From Ectocarpus siliculosus (Eukaryota; Sar; Phaeophyceae; Ectocarpales; Ectocarpaceae): 64,000 nt of DNA. A model generated the notes under the pieces. It saw nothing but the letters and a program-made list of their open reading frames with translations, was not told the origin of the DNA and ran no database searches. Below, piece after piece: positions 23,701 through 36,400 of this stretch. Each line of letters begins with the position of its first letter. The stretch's first letter is position 1. A program made the translations under genes and the position numbers. The stretch lies in assembly GCA_000310025.1 (NCBI GenBank), contig FN649752.1, positions 3,935,541 through 3,999,540 on the forward strand. The letters run 5' to 3'.

Positions 23701-24233
23701 AGATAAAATATCCGGCTCTTTCGAATGAACGTGATCTCCAATTTCTCTTCACTTCCGTCAGTATACAGAAAAACTTTGCCCTGCTGACCTGGGCGGATTG
23801 GAGACCAGCCCCATCGCACACCTCACCTCTTCCCTCCCCATCCCCTGCTATTACAGACCCTCAGACTTCGGTCACTGCTGTGATCACCCAGCGGGAGAGC
23901 GGCAGCAGCAGCAGCGGCAGCGCTTTGCGCACAGAGGACTGTTGTGCCCAAGAAACCTTTCGACTCTCTTCTCCCCCAAGCCGAGCCCTTTCTTTTCTGC
24001 GCCAAACCAGAAATCTCCGCACGACGCACGCCAGCCCCCCAGCGCTCCTACCACCTTGCAATATACCACACCCAGGCCTGCCTAGCGACCACGCGCGGGA
24101 CAGGGCAACGCGTCTCTAAGTTTCATATAAGGCACCGGCGAGGCCCGCGGCTCGCGACTTGAAGGGGAGGTTTGCAGCGCCTGCATCTCCGAGCGAAGAG
24201 CGGTTAGTGTGTATCGTAGGAAAAGCAACAAGC
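20728..24233. other. divergent spacer between the nitrilase and CELF-like genes
   Basis: The nitrilase start exon should lie here on the minus strand, and the CELF-like promoter and 5' UTR on the plus strand. I could identify neither precisely. There is an AT microsatellite around 22225-22243 and many short ATG/CAT-rich repeats. I see no other gene. Confidence 0.4.
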
Positions 24234-27200
24234 ATGAGCTACCAGCAACAACATCAGGGCGCGCCCGATGGCAGCCGGCGGCAACAACAAGCCCCACCTT
24301 TCCCTCTCTTGGGCACAAACGGCGCCGCAGCAGCGGGGCGAGCACCAGCAGCCGGAGTGTACGGCATGCCACAGCAGTACGGGCAGCAGCAGGTGACTGT
24401 CTGGCTGGCTGGCTCGCTGGCTGGCTCCGGCTTGCGCAGGCTGTCTGTGCATATCTTTTGTTGAAGAACGGAAGGAAGGTCGTGTGTGTGTCCGCTCTCT
24501 CTCTCTGGGTCCAGCTTGTGTTCCAACCGATTTGTTGCTCGCGTGTGTGCATGTCCAACTCTTTCTTTTTTGCCGTACACCCCCGCTGCCCGCTGCCCGC
24601 CGTCTGCTGCTCTCTGTCCCTGCAGCAGCAACAAGCTGATGGCTACGGTGGACCCCCTCCGTCGCCTGTGGTGGCAGGCAGCTGGGGAGAGAGGACGGGC
24701 TACGTAGAGGAAGGGTACATGAGACAGGACCCGAACATCGTCGCGGGGGCGGGAACCCCGATCGCATCGACAACCTCTGGGAACGGTGAAGGAACGTTCA
24801 TGGTGTCCACGGGCGGGTGAGCACACACGGTTGAAAGCAGCAGCAGCAGCAGCAGACGGGGGATGCTGGCAGCAGCATGTCACCCTTTTGCGCAGCAGAG
24901 AAGCGTGCCTGCTTGCCGTGCATATTTTTTAAGTGCACACCAGCACGGTGGTGCACGGCCTGTCCAGAGATATGTAGTAGATGCGTCCGCATCCCGGAGT
25001 GAGCGGCATGTCGTATTTTTTGCTTCTTGTGTGATCGTCTTTATAACGACGTGTGTCGCTCTTTTCTGTGCGGATTTTATTTTTTTCGGTTTTAATTGCT
25101 GTCACCGTCTTGTTCTCTCTCTCCGCTGCCTCTCGATCCGACTGCCGATGCGCTTGCGTGTGTGTGCATGATGTCCGCACGGTGGCTGCCCAATCATTGC
25201 TGGTAGGATCGCGCTCGACGCTCTTCATCAAGATCCATCCCGCCGAAGCCTCCCCCCCAAAACGGTGTGCTGCTTACGCAGCCGCGCCTAACAAAATGGA
25301 TTCCGTTCGCTCCTCGCGATCTTACTACTACTTGCTCGATGTGTGTTCGGCTCTGATAATATGGTCCTTGGTCCTCGTGTGTTGTAATTTCTTTTTGGCG
25401 GCAGCGCGAACGCTATGGGAGCACCGATGCAGTCGTTCTACCCGCCGTCCTTGTACGGCGTGCCTACTTCAGTCTACCCTTACCAGCAGCCGGGAGCGTT
25501 CCCTGGGCCTTACGGTGGCGGGGCGGGCGGCGGCGCGGGAGGCACTGCGGGAGGCGCTGGTTCAACGGCTGGAGGAAACTTTTACGCCGGTGAGGACAGA
25601 TCGATCGGTCGACCGACCACCGAGACACAGCGGGCAAAACCAATCGTCTTTTCTTGATCCACATTATGGGTGCATGGCCGGTCGGCGGCGCGCGGTGCTC
25701 CGGAGGACGCTGCCCCCAGTCCTAGCGCGTGCCGTAAACATCCCGATAATCGGAAACCGGTACACACTGGTGCAGTTTTGGCGTAACGGAACCGGGTGCA
25801 AAAAACTGCCACCCGGACCGGACTGACACCGGCAGCCGTGGATACAAGTTTGGGGATCGAGGTTTTTGTAGTGTGTTTCCCGGAAACGAGTGTAACATAC
25901 AGCAGTATTTAGTTTCGCGGACGTACCGCTGTACCCCCTCTCTGCCTTGTTGCTCTCGGTGTCCCGCCGGGCGCTTAATAAAGGGCTTGTGTCTGATCTA
26001 TCTGCAGTCGGCAGGCAAATGGGGCGCTGTCGATCGATATTCGTGATGTGCATGCGACAGCGGCGGTTATCCCGGCCGGCCGGACATGTAGATCATTGTC
26101 TACTACTATCATGTCTTGGTTTTTACTGCACAGCGCCGTCGCGCCCCGCGTAATGAAAACAGCCCCCAAAGCTTCGTCGGCAAAAGTTGCTCCCGCTGCG
26201 TCGTCGATACACGACCATGCATGCCTCCGGCGCCCGCATCACCAACGTACGCCGATTGTTCGAACATATATGCTATACTCCACATTTCCACACCTCCAAG
26301 AATGCCACTGGGTCGGTTAGCCTCTATTTTTGGCGCATGTCCCTTTATTGTGCGGTCGGAAGTGGTGCCACCACCAGCAGCGGAGAGGGTGGAGCTTCGC
26401 ACCAGGAACATGAACTACTGCTGTCTGTGGCAGTCGGTGAACCAAGGCGTTCGGGAAGGCCGGCTTGCCCATGGGCCGGTGACGGGCCCCGAACCCTGGC
26501 TAATTTTTTTGTTTATTTCCCATTTGTCGTCGTGTGTTTTCTCTCCATACCGTGGCCATCTTTTCGCTTCGACGCCGCCGCGCCGGCCGGGAGAACAGGC
26601 CAGGGCGGTTACGCTAGGAGCACTAACCCGGGCCAGCCCATCCAAACCACGACGAACCTCCAAGGTACGATACGAATGATGTATAGATAGGCAGGGGGCA
26701 TCTATCTATCTATCTATCTAGGCAGCAGCTCTGCTTCTTCTTGCGTTCGCCAGCCGACAGAATTTTCATTCCGCGTTCGTTCGTGCTTTGGTTTTATTTT
26801 CCATAAAAAAAGAATGCTTGTTGGGTCTCTAGGCTAATGTTTTCGGGAGTCCGAGGTCTGCGTGCTTGCCCCCCCCCACGATTGCGTGATGTACTGTAAT
26901 TCCCAGGGCAGTCCCTAGTTGATTTTGGTCTAACGACGTTGAGAGTCGTTCAGATTTTTTCTTCCCGTGGCTGCATGCAGTCCATGGTCAACCTATCTGC
27001 GAGGGCGTGCTTGCTCGCCGGCCCAAATAATCGATTTTCCGACGGGTTGTTTGTTGTTCGGGTTCGGGGAATACATTCACATGGACACACGTACACAAAA
27101 ATTAGTTCCTGTTCGAAGAGCGAGATAGATATACCGACATGAACGCTTGAGTGTCAAATTGATTCCAGCTATCATCGCGCTGCTGGCGACGAATGAATGA

Positions 27201-30200
27201 TGTCGCCCGCGCGTGTACAACGAGTTTTTTCGTACCAAACATTAACACGCTCTTCTTGTGGCCTTTATCGGTTAGTCACCGTCTCGTGCTGAGATGATCA
27301 CACAAAACACAAAGCCAAACTTGTGTTCCTTTCATGCATGCATACATTCGTGCGATGATGCTGCTGCTGATGATGATGGTGCGAGAGCAGCGTTCGTTGC
27401 TTGTGCGACGAGCGAGCGTTCAGACCTCAAAATACTCCACAGGAAAGAAGAAAAAGTGATGCGGGGTTGACATTTTCTCGTGTGCCGACGACTTGTACAT
27501 GAAGGTGCAGCACACGGCTTATTTACGAACTTTTCTTCAGACAATAAATCTCTTCTCTGTGAATGCCCTATTCCCGTTTTCGTGTTTTGTAGAGGACCGA
27601 GTACATTCGTACAACGTCCAGTTTTGCATCGCAGCGGGGGTTTCATGGACGCGTTTTGTACCTCGTGCAATTTCATGCTTGTCTTGTATCTGTCTCGCTA
27701 TTCTTTTTGTGTCTCCTGCCATGGCCGTCAGAATATTTTTGCAGCTCTGCACACAGACATCGCGTGTGGACCCGCCACACTATTGTAGACGTAGATGATG
27801 CGCCACGGACACCGTTTTGTTCGCACGTGTTGCCTCATTGGTGGAAGCGTTAGGCAATCAATCAATTAATCAATCGATCAAGACGATTCTCCTATACCCG
27901 AGAGAGGCATCAATGTGAGATTCACATCCGTCCGTCCTGACGTTGAGGTACCCTTTGTTTGTCATGCCACGGTAACGTTCCGATGCATACCACCCCAACA
28001 CGGGACGGATTGGCAGGGCCGGACGGGTGCAACCTGTTTGTCTTTCACATCCCCAACACCATGACCAACGAGGCCCTGTTCCGTCTCTTCTCCAAGTTCG
28101 GGAACGTCATCAGCGCTCGCATCATGGTCGAGAAGGCTACGGGCCGCAGCAGGGGCTTCGGTGAGAAAACACACGGCGGAGCCGACAGACGCTTTTTATT
28201 GGCTGCCGGCCGGGCACCATGCGCCTTTTGTTTCGCATTTGGTGTCAGTTGAGCTCGTTGATGGTACTCAAGGGATCTCGACAGCTTACCACTGACGCGT
28301 GGTTGTCGAGCCTCCCCCCACCTATGCTTTAGGAGAGACGGCCAGCAGGAAACCTGCAGTCTCGCCTTTGCCGTGGTATCTACAGGATTGTCATCACATC
28401 ATCCGTTTTGTGGTACTTCCGCCCTGGTGCCCGAAAAAAACACTTGTTGCCTGCGTACCATGGGCGTGTTTTTTTTCGCGCATGCATGCGCGCGCCTGTT
28501 TTTGTGTGTGGGGCAGGGGACTTGCTCCCAACCGAAGAAAAATTTGTTGTTTAATCGATTTTTGTTTGCAAATTCCCGTTTCGCCGTGGTGCTTCCGTCT
28601 GTCCCCGCAGGGCCCTTTCGCCCCCCCCCCCCCACGGCTGGCGTGGGGTCTGGTTGGTTTCGCCATGTGTACATTTGCTACATATTAACCTGTGGTTGGC
28701 GACCGGACCGCCAGGGTTTGTGAGCTACGATAACAGAGACTCGGCGGAGAAGGCTATATCTCAGATGAACGGGTACCAGGTGTGTGGCTATGGTTGTGTG
28801 TCGCGCGCCCGTGGCTTTGGATGCCCGGACCAGGTCACCCAGCTGTAGAGTAATGAGTGTGGATGGTATACGGTCTTGATGGGCACGTCGAGGAGCGAGG
28901 GAGAAGACGTACTGCTGTTTTGTAGCGCAGTGAGGTAGGTTCATGCGTCCTTGAAAAAATTGAGACAGCAGTTTCGGTACGCTACTGCTGTGCCGAGGTC
29001 CCCACACGCACGTGCAGCAACGAGAAAAACACGACGTCACGCAGAAAACTGCGTGAGAGATGTGCATGCAGGGAGAGACAAGCACATGAGCTACGCCGTT
29101 GTACCAACAACCTGCGAGACTTGAGCGTGGGCGGCACCCCTGCTGCGGGGCGTGCCTCATCGGATGCTGGTTGGCAGCAAACTTCTCGCAAGAAACGCAA
29201 TCCTGCAAACACCAAACACCACGATTATTTTTTGGTGATATTTACTACGGACGGTCCGCACGCAACCCACTGGTCGCGTGACTTGTGTCAAGTGAAGATA
29301 CAGATGTTAGATTAGACTGACTTTTGTCAAGTGAAGATCGATGGTGACTTGTGTCTAGTGAACGTGTTCTCAACAAGACACCAGAAGGAAAATGTTAGAC
29401 GTTAAATTATCGCCCGCCCGCCCAGTTCCTTGGCGCTAGGTTAACGCCCCCCCCCCCCCCCCTNNNNNNNNNNNNNNNNNNNNNNNNNNNNNNNNNNNNN
29501 NNNNNNNNNNNNNNNNNNNNNNNNNNNNNNNNNNNNNNNNNNNNNNNNNNNNNNNNNNNNNNNCGCCCCCCCCCCCCCCACCCACCCCCGCCCCCCCCCT
29601 CCCCACCGCCCCTGCGGCTGCCACGAAATGCGGAACAAACGACTACATTGACAAGATTATCCCTCTATGGCCTCTCGCCTTTTCCCTCCCTTCCCTTCCC
29701 TTCCCCCGGCGAAACCAACCAATTAACAGAACAACTCATCAATGCATATCAACCCGTACACTAATTACTCATCTCTTGGTATGTACCACATGGTAATATA
29801 AAGACTGCTTGTTTGAATGCACGCATACATAACAGATCGAACACAAGCGCCTCAAGGTCCAGCACAAGAAGGACAAGGAGAGGGAGAGGTACGTGACGGC
29901 CCCGTCTCCTAGGATGATGGGGCCTGGCGTCGCCGCTGGGAGGATGCAGCAGACCACCCACTTCCGCCAGCCGCTCCTGCCCGGGCACAACGCGGGCCTT
30001 CGGCACCACCAAGTAAGCGAGCGACCTGGCAGTATCTCGAGCGGGCTTATCCTGAGTACTGCTTGTACCACGTGGCGCAGCAGTAGTTGTTGAGCTGAGC
30101 TGAGTGTCGCTGTTTACCTTTTGCCTTGTTTTCCTGTAGTCTTTGTTGACGACAAATGGCTGCTCATGTTTTTTCCGCATGACATGTGTGGTGCGCGTGC

Positions 30201-33200
30201 GCACTGCTGTCGTCGCGAAGGTTTTATCACACACACAAGTCACGGTGGCCATTATGATACCACAATGATGAGACGTTGTGCGTTGTTCGACCTGTTTGCA
30301 CCCGAAGTTATCGGAACCGTATTGGAGTCGTGTTGCTAATTAAAGTGAGAGATTGTGGTTAACCTGGGTCCGAGTCCTGCCGGAGTGACTTCTGCTGATT
30401 GAAAGAAAGAGAGTTCCCTCGACAGAAGTCGTCGTGTAGTGCCACACACCACGCACGTGCGGTTAAGTTGCGAGATGATCGATGGATCGCTGGATGCCCC
30501 ATGTGATTGTGGCTTAGTGTGTCGTCAAAAGTTGAAGTAAATCGTGGTTTGCTTGATCGTTTCCACGCAGTCTGGTGAGTGCCCGCTTTCGAGCGATCCG
30601 AAAACTTGGGACAATATCTTGGTTTCATTCTCGCGCGTGACACGTCTTGTGACGTCTTGTCTCGACGCTACGTAGAAGCGTAGAACATCACCTTTTCTAG
30701 TAGTGCACCCGTTAAAACGATGGCATCCCCCGGTATGTAGAACGCTATGCATGCTGCGGTTGATCTCACGGTGGTGTTCTATCCGCTCAAGACGATGTTG
30801 AAATAGCCTCAAATGCATTTGTTATTCCGGAAGGCACGTCGCCCTGTTAGGTGTACGCTCCTGTCTCTCCTTAGTTGTATCCTCTGGTTCACTGTCATGG
30901 AAAGCTGCTTTGCTCGCTTAGATGATCTCTGCCTATATTTTTGTGCTGCTGCTGCTACCTCGTACACCGGGCTTTTGTATCACGAAGCCCTGCTGTGTAC
31001 CTGCTGTTCGGTGGTATTCAGCAAGTTGGGACACCATCCCCAAACACGGAACCCGAACAAATAATTCGCTGACGAGTAGATATATTTGTTCAAAATGGTT
31101 GCCCCGTCTATTTCCCGACGACACGGTTCGACAGTACGAAGAAATATGTCGAGCATAGCGCCCCGTTCCGTTTCCCCTGGCGGCTGCTGACAAACACACA
31201 CACGCACGTGCACACTTCCACAGGGCGGAGACGACAAGCTGCCGCCCCCATCCCCGGCGGCGGACACGGGAGGCGCAGGCGTCGCGCCGGGCTTCACCGT
31301 CTCCGGCGGCGGCGGCGGAGGCGGTGGCGGCGGCGGCGAGGAGGACCACCACCAAGGCGACGCCTCCGCCACAGAGGTGGGAATCGACTCCGGCCCGCGG
31401 GGGGCTAGCACGGGTGGCGGGGACAAGTATGGCGCGCGCTCGAACGACCACCCGCACCTGGCGTATATTTACCGGGGGCGGGGAACCGCGGATGAGACCG
31501 GTGGGTACCCCTCGGCCGGCGGCGGCGTCGACGGCAAGGCGGCCGGGGACGAGAAGCCTCAAGACCAGGTGAATAGATACCATGCAGATACCGATATGGG
31601 GCAGACACGACGCCGGCAATTTGACGCTTGGTAGTGATAAATTTAGCACGCGCGTAAATTGACGCTTGGTGGATGAGAGGCTAACGTGACGCCCCCCCTC
31701 GATGGGGTAGCGGCCTGTCTCCTCTCCGGAGCCTTGGCGTGGGTGGCATGTCCCGCTTCGGCGGGTGGTGTGTTGCTCGGCTGCCTTCCGCGAGTTGGTT
31801 GCCAATTGTTCCCGAACAGTGCCGCCCGCCCACCTGCTGCCTACTGTGTTGAATGAACGCGCGCGATGTGCTGGGCTGGGCTGCTGATTTCCTTGTGTAA
31901 GTGATCGGCCGAGTGTCGAAGTTTCGAACTTCCAGGACCGCTGTTGCGTCAAGTATCCCTTTTGCTGGGGGGCTGCGCACAACCAACCATCGATCTTGCA
32001 TGGGTCTCCGCATGATTGGCTCCATCTTCCACCCTCATCGATTGGGCATCAGTCGCTACTGTTTTACGATTTTCCAAGGGTGCCCACCAGTGCACATGAG
32101 CACTACTGTCGGTTTTGTCTGAGTGCGCAACTTTGTTTTTCGACGCTATGAGTATTTCAGCGTCCACGCAACCCCCAGGTCTGTCTGAGTCTCGGTTGTT
32201 CCTCCCCATGTCGGCAAAAAGTGTACCACTTGAATCGTGCACAAGACACGAGTCACAGCTCATGCCTCATTGCGTTCAATCGGGTCACGGCCGTGAGAGA
32301 CGAACGTAGGGAGTAGCTTCTTTTTTTCTGAAGTTCGTTTTCAAGATCACGCGATGAGAAGCTCTCTTCCGCACGGCCGTTGTGATTTCTAGCCCTGCTG
32401 ACCGTAGCGCATGTGTAGCAGGTAGGTGCATGTCGGTGCGTCATCTGCACTGCTTTCTTCCATTCCGCGCGTGAGACTCCGCACAGGGACAAGACAAGGC
32501 CGCCAGCAATACCATACTCTGGTCCGGTCATCTCCTCACTGCTTTCACGGGCACTCAACGGCAACCCCCCCCCCCCCCCCCCCCCTTCTCCGCCTTCTGC
32601 TGCTACCCTTGGCGCCCTCGCTCCCCGCCGACACGGTCCGTTCCAGGACTCGGGATACCACGGGCGCGACGACTCGGCGTACATGGCGGCCCCGGCGTCC
32701 AGCGTGGGAGGCAGCGCCGCCAGTCCGGACCCCAAGGGAGTGTCGAGGGCCAGGTCTTCAAGCCCTAGCGCGGCGGCGAACGCTGCTCTGCCGCACCAGT
32801 CTCTGGAACACGCTATGCAGACCAAGCTCACGATGGGTAAGAGCCGTTGAGAGGCCCAGGGGGCGGCATTTTGTGTGCGTTTCCCGAAAGGGATCCTGAT
32901 GCTGTGGTACTTGCTGTGCCGGTTGTTATTTGTGTCCTGTAAAAGTGTCTGTGTTGCCTGTTGAAGATCGGAGACTGCTACTCTGGATGGAGCATTGAGG
33001 TGCCCGGAATGCGATCAAGTCGGGGCGCTCCGATATAAGATCTAAGAGGGTGGTGTGACAAAAGCCCTCGACGCTCTTATATCGGAGCCTCCTCTTGCAC
33101 CGGAATAAGAGAAGAATACTCAGCTATACTAAACGGGTAGAGTCCGTGACAAGCAAGTTCGATCATGTTGTATCGGTGCCCCCTCTTGTGAGGTACCGTC

Positions 33201-33424
33201 TTGTATCTGATGCACGACTGTACCTGGGAACGCGGGGAGGCGGTGATGTCGTGTCGTTTCGTTTCTTTTCGTATCGTAGACCCACGCCGTCATTGTAGGC
33301 CTGGGGCGGACAGTCGAACGGAGGCAGAGCAACTTTAACGATAGCCCTGCCAGACTCCTCAAGGCGTGTCTTGACCCCACCTTCCTTTGCAGGCAGGGGG
33401 TATCATTCGAGAGTAATCGCCTGA
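24234..33424 (+). CDS. CELF/Bruno-like RNA-binding protein with a single RRM
   Basis: Ten exons join in phase: 24234-24392, 24626-24816, 25405-25589, 26599-26664, 28017-28160, 28715-28779, 29836-30012, 31224-31568, 32647-32836 and 33393-33424. They give 517 aa. Residues 1-200 are low-complexity and Gln-, Pro- and Gly-rich ([13 protein letters not shown] onward). Residues 201-285 are one RRM closest to RRM3 of CELF/Bruno proteins: [26 protein letters not shown]1 [17 protein letters not shown] and [17 protein letters not shown]1 is split by an intron. The rest is Gly-, Asp- and Ser-rich, with a run of 11-12 glycines near 359-370. CELF proteins control splicing, translation and mRNA decay; the exact role here is unknown. 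CELF proteins usually have three RRMs, so only the C-terminal type is retained. The start is the first ATG in frame. The short last exon ([10 protein letters not shown], then TGA) rests on phase and a strong acceptor only. Confidence 0.88.
26699..26719. repeat. (TATC)n microsatellite
   Basis: About five units of CTAT lie just after the donor of exon 26599-26664 in the CELF-like gene. Confidence 0.8.
29278..29362 (+). repeat. short tandem direct repeat beside the assembly gap
   Basis: Three imperfect copies of GACTTGTGTCAAGTGAAGAT occur at about 29280, 29319 and 29345, in intron 6 of the CELF-like gene. Confidence 0.7.
29464..29563. other. assembly gap (100 N)
   Basis: Exactly 100 N flanked on both sides by poly-C. 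This suggests sequencing failed in a C tract and the gap length is nominal. It lies within an intron of the CELF-like gene. Confidence 0.99.
33028..33087. repeat. 60-bp hairpin, possible MITE, in the last intron of the CELF-like gene
   Basis: CTCCGATATAAGA at 33028-33040 is exactly inverted at 33075-33087. The GATATAAGAG-type core is also found in the subterminal parts of the pogo-like element (3796-3806 and 3843-3855), so this may be a derivative of that family. Confidence 0.6.
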
Positions 33425-36400
33425 TTGACAGATCCCGAAAAACCGGTTGTTTGCTTTGAAGAGGTCACGACCCCCCCCTTCCTGCCTCTATCAATAGTGT
33501 CCCCGCCGCAATGGACTCGTTCACTTTCCCGAAACGTAGAGGCAGGAGGGAAACGGGCACGAAAAGGCCCGTATACGTATCTATCTACTTGCCTCTCTGT
33601 GTTTCGTGGTGCCGTGTGGGTCGGGATGATGGGTGATGGATGATGATGATGGCGATTTAGATTGTTCTGTATATCGCTGCTACGGCTGTTGGCCGCCATT
33701 TCTGCGTACCTGCCATCGGTGTTCAGCGTCAGGGGGTGTTCCCGAGGGCGCCCGGGTGGTCGAAGGTCTTTCGGGGACACCTCAATTGTGCGAAGTTCGT
33801 CCGAAATTTGTCGGTGACATCACCTCCAGGTTTAGGACTAGTTTGGGTTGACGACAGGCAGCGCCAAGGCCATTTTCACTCGTGCCGGACACATGCAGCA
33901 CGCCTATGCACGCTCTCACTCTCCGTCTGCCTCTGTCCACTCCTCTAACGGCATACTCTACACCAAAGAGTGCAACGCCTGCAGCTCGTAGGTACCTGGC
34001 TGGGCAGCTCCCAAGTGGCGCCCATGCCCGTTGTGTCGTTCCATGCAGCGTGTATGGAGTGCCTGCCTTAACTTTGTTCTCGTCGGGTGCGGTATGAAAT
34101 ACTCTTAACAGGGTAGCAGAGAAGTTGCAAGTTCCCTGTCGCTTCTTGCTGCTTTCCAGACTCAGCTTCGTTACTAAATGCAAGTTGCCGTTAGGTGACC
34201 TTCGACCCCCCTTCTCTCTCACTCTTCGCCCCCTCCGCCCCTCCTCCGCTCTTTGGTTGTTTGGTGTTTGTTGGTGGGACGGAATCGAATCGAACCGAAG
34301 GAGGGAACGGAAGCCCGCCTTCCGCCGCGCAGCCCTCGTGATGAGGGATCGAGGATGATCAGATAACAAGAAAGAGAAAAGGGGGCCCGAAAGAAGGGCC
34401 GACAACATCACCCCATGCCCCGATTTGAAGACAGCCCTTGGTATGCTGGCGGCTCTTGTTGCCAGGATGAAACAGGTTGGCCGCAGCTTTCATCTCGCCC
34501 TTCCTTACTTCACTTCCCCCGCCCCGCCGAGCTGTGCGCGTGAGACGCGATCGATGGATGCGTTGGTGGGCCTTGTGTGCGAGTCAGAATCAGAGTCAGA
34601 GTCAGGTGTTTACCGTTTAGTTTTGGTGTGTGGTGTGGTGTTGAGTGCGGGCATGCGGGGTGGGGCGGCGGACGGGTGGTGTTGTTGTTGATGCCATTGT
34701 CAAAAGCAACTCTGCCGGATGGGGGGAGGAGGCGAAGAAGTGAACTGCGGGGCTGATGCGACCGTTTTTTTAGTTCTATTTGGTCGTCCCTTGCACTCGG
34801 AGCGATTTGTTTTTTTTCGTGCCCCCAAGGGGTGGGTGGTGTGAGGTGTAACTCTTCCCTTTTTCCCTGAATTTTCCTGACAGTGGTGAACGAAAGTGAG
34901 TAGAGGCTGTGAGGAAGGCAGGGGAGATGGGATATGAGATGCGATCGATGATTTCGAGAAGTCTGTCCGGTCCCGTTGTGGTGTCGACGTAGCGCCGCGT
35001 GTAGTCTGCCGAGCGCGGTGTGAGGCAAGAGTAGATGAGTGCAGCGCCATTTTCGAATGGACCGCATTTTTTCCTTTTTGGTTTTTGTGCGTGTAGCGCT
35101 TCGTCGCTTTCGGAAACGATATTTTTTTTTGTTGTTGTCTTTCAAGACTAATATTATAGTCGGCCGCCGCTTGGCTTGTTTCTGTCTCTTCCCTCGTGGA
35201 GTGGATGCGCGCGCGGGTTGATCTGATGAAAATGGTCCATGTTGACTGGGGGGCGGGCGGGAAAGGGGCTCCGTGAATCATAGTAGCAACAGACACAGGC
35301 CAGCAGCTGAGCAAGTCGCAACGTACCTGGTCCGTCCGGTTATGCTGTCCGGCTCTTTCTATTTTTTTCATGCGTCCGGGGACCACATTCCCGAAAGAAA
35401 ATGAACCGCTGCTGCAGAATTACTGCTGCAGTGGTGCTGCCGCGGCTGCTGATGCTGCTGGTGCTGGTGCTGCGGTGGCGGCTTTTTGGCTCTAAAACCA
35501 ACGCGGAAGTGTCTCTTGCCTGACATTTGCTCTTGTCTTTTTCCTTGTTTTGGTGCGATGGTAAAATGTTGCGCGCCCGTACTCTAGAGTGTACGGTGGG
35601 GGCGGATTTGTGAGGTGGTAGTGGGTGGTGTTGCATTTCGAAATTTCTTACTCTTGCTCTTCATTTGGTTGGCTGGGGTTGATTTTGATCGGAGCTCTCC
35701 GTGTCGAGAAGTAGCGGCGGTGGCGGCCATATGCGGCACCACCTGTCTACAGCTTTTGCGAAGTTGTGTTTGTTTGTTGTGCGGTGATACCGAAGCGGTG
35801 CCAGAATTGGGACGCCATGGAGAGGTCGTGACTAGCGACTGAGGGACTGAGGGTCGAGATGCCGGCAGCAGCAGCAGCAGCAGCAGCAGCAGCTGGGTCA
35901 TCATCATCACTGGCAGCAGCAGCAGCAGCGGCGGCAGCGGCAGCAGCAGCGGCGGCAGCGGCAGCGGCAGCACACGAGTAGGGCCGTAGGGACCATTCAT
36001 GTTGTCCGTCCTTGGCCTTTATGTTTTTTGCATGTGCAAGCAGCGGTATCGGACTGCTAGGGGGGGGGGGGGGGAGGGACTGGACAAGAGTTGCATAGGG
36101 TTAGGTCAATACCTTTCCCACTGACTGATGATAAAGCCTTTCCGTTCCGTTGCGTTGGCTTGATAGAGGGAGGGGGGTGCTGGGTCGACAAGAAGGGGCG
36201 CTTTGCGTCCCGTTCCGTGGCGAAGAACAAGTGGGTTTGTTTGCATGTTCCGTCCCGTTTGTTTCTCTGTGGCGGTGGGGATTTTTGGTAGGTGGGTCGC
36301 TACGGGGCGATGGTGGTGTACCGTACCGTAGCTTACGCAACCTCAAGCGCGAGAGCGGGCGCCGATCACATGGCGTGGGCTGTGTGAAATGACATGTTGA

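Noticed and set aside
35584-36000. Minus-strand frame with long Leu runs that looks like a membrane protein
   Set aside because: The Leu runs are the complement of the CAG repeat. The rest has no family features.
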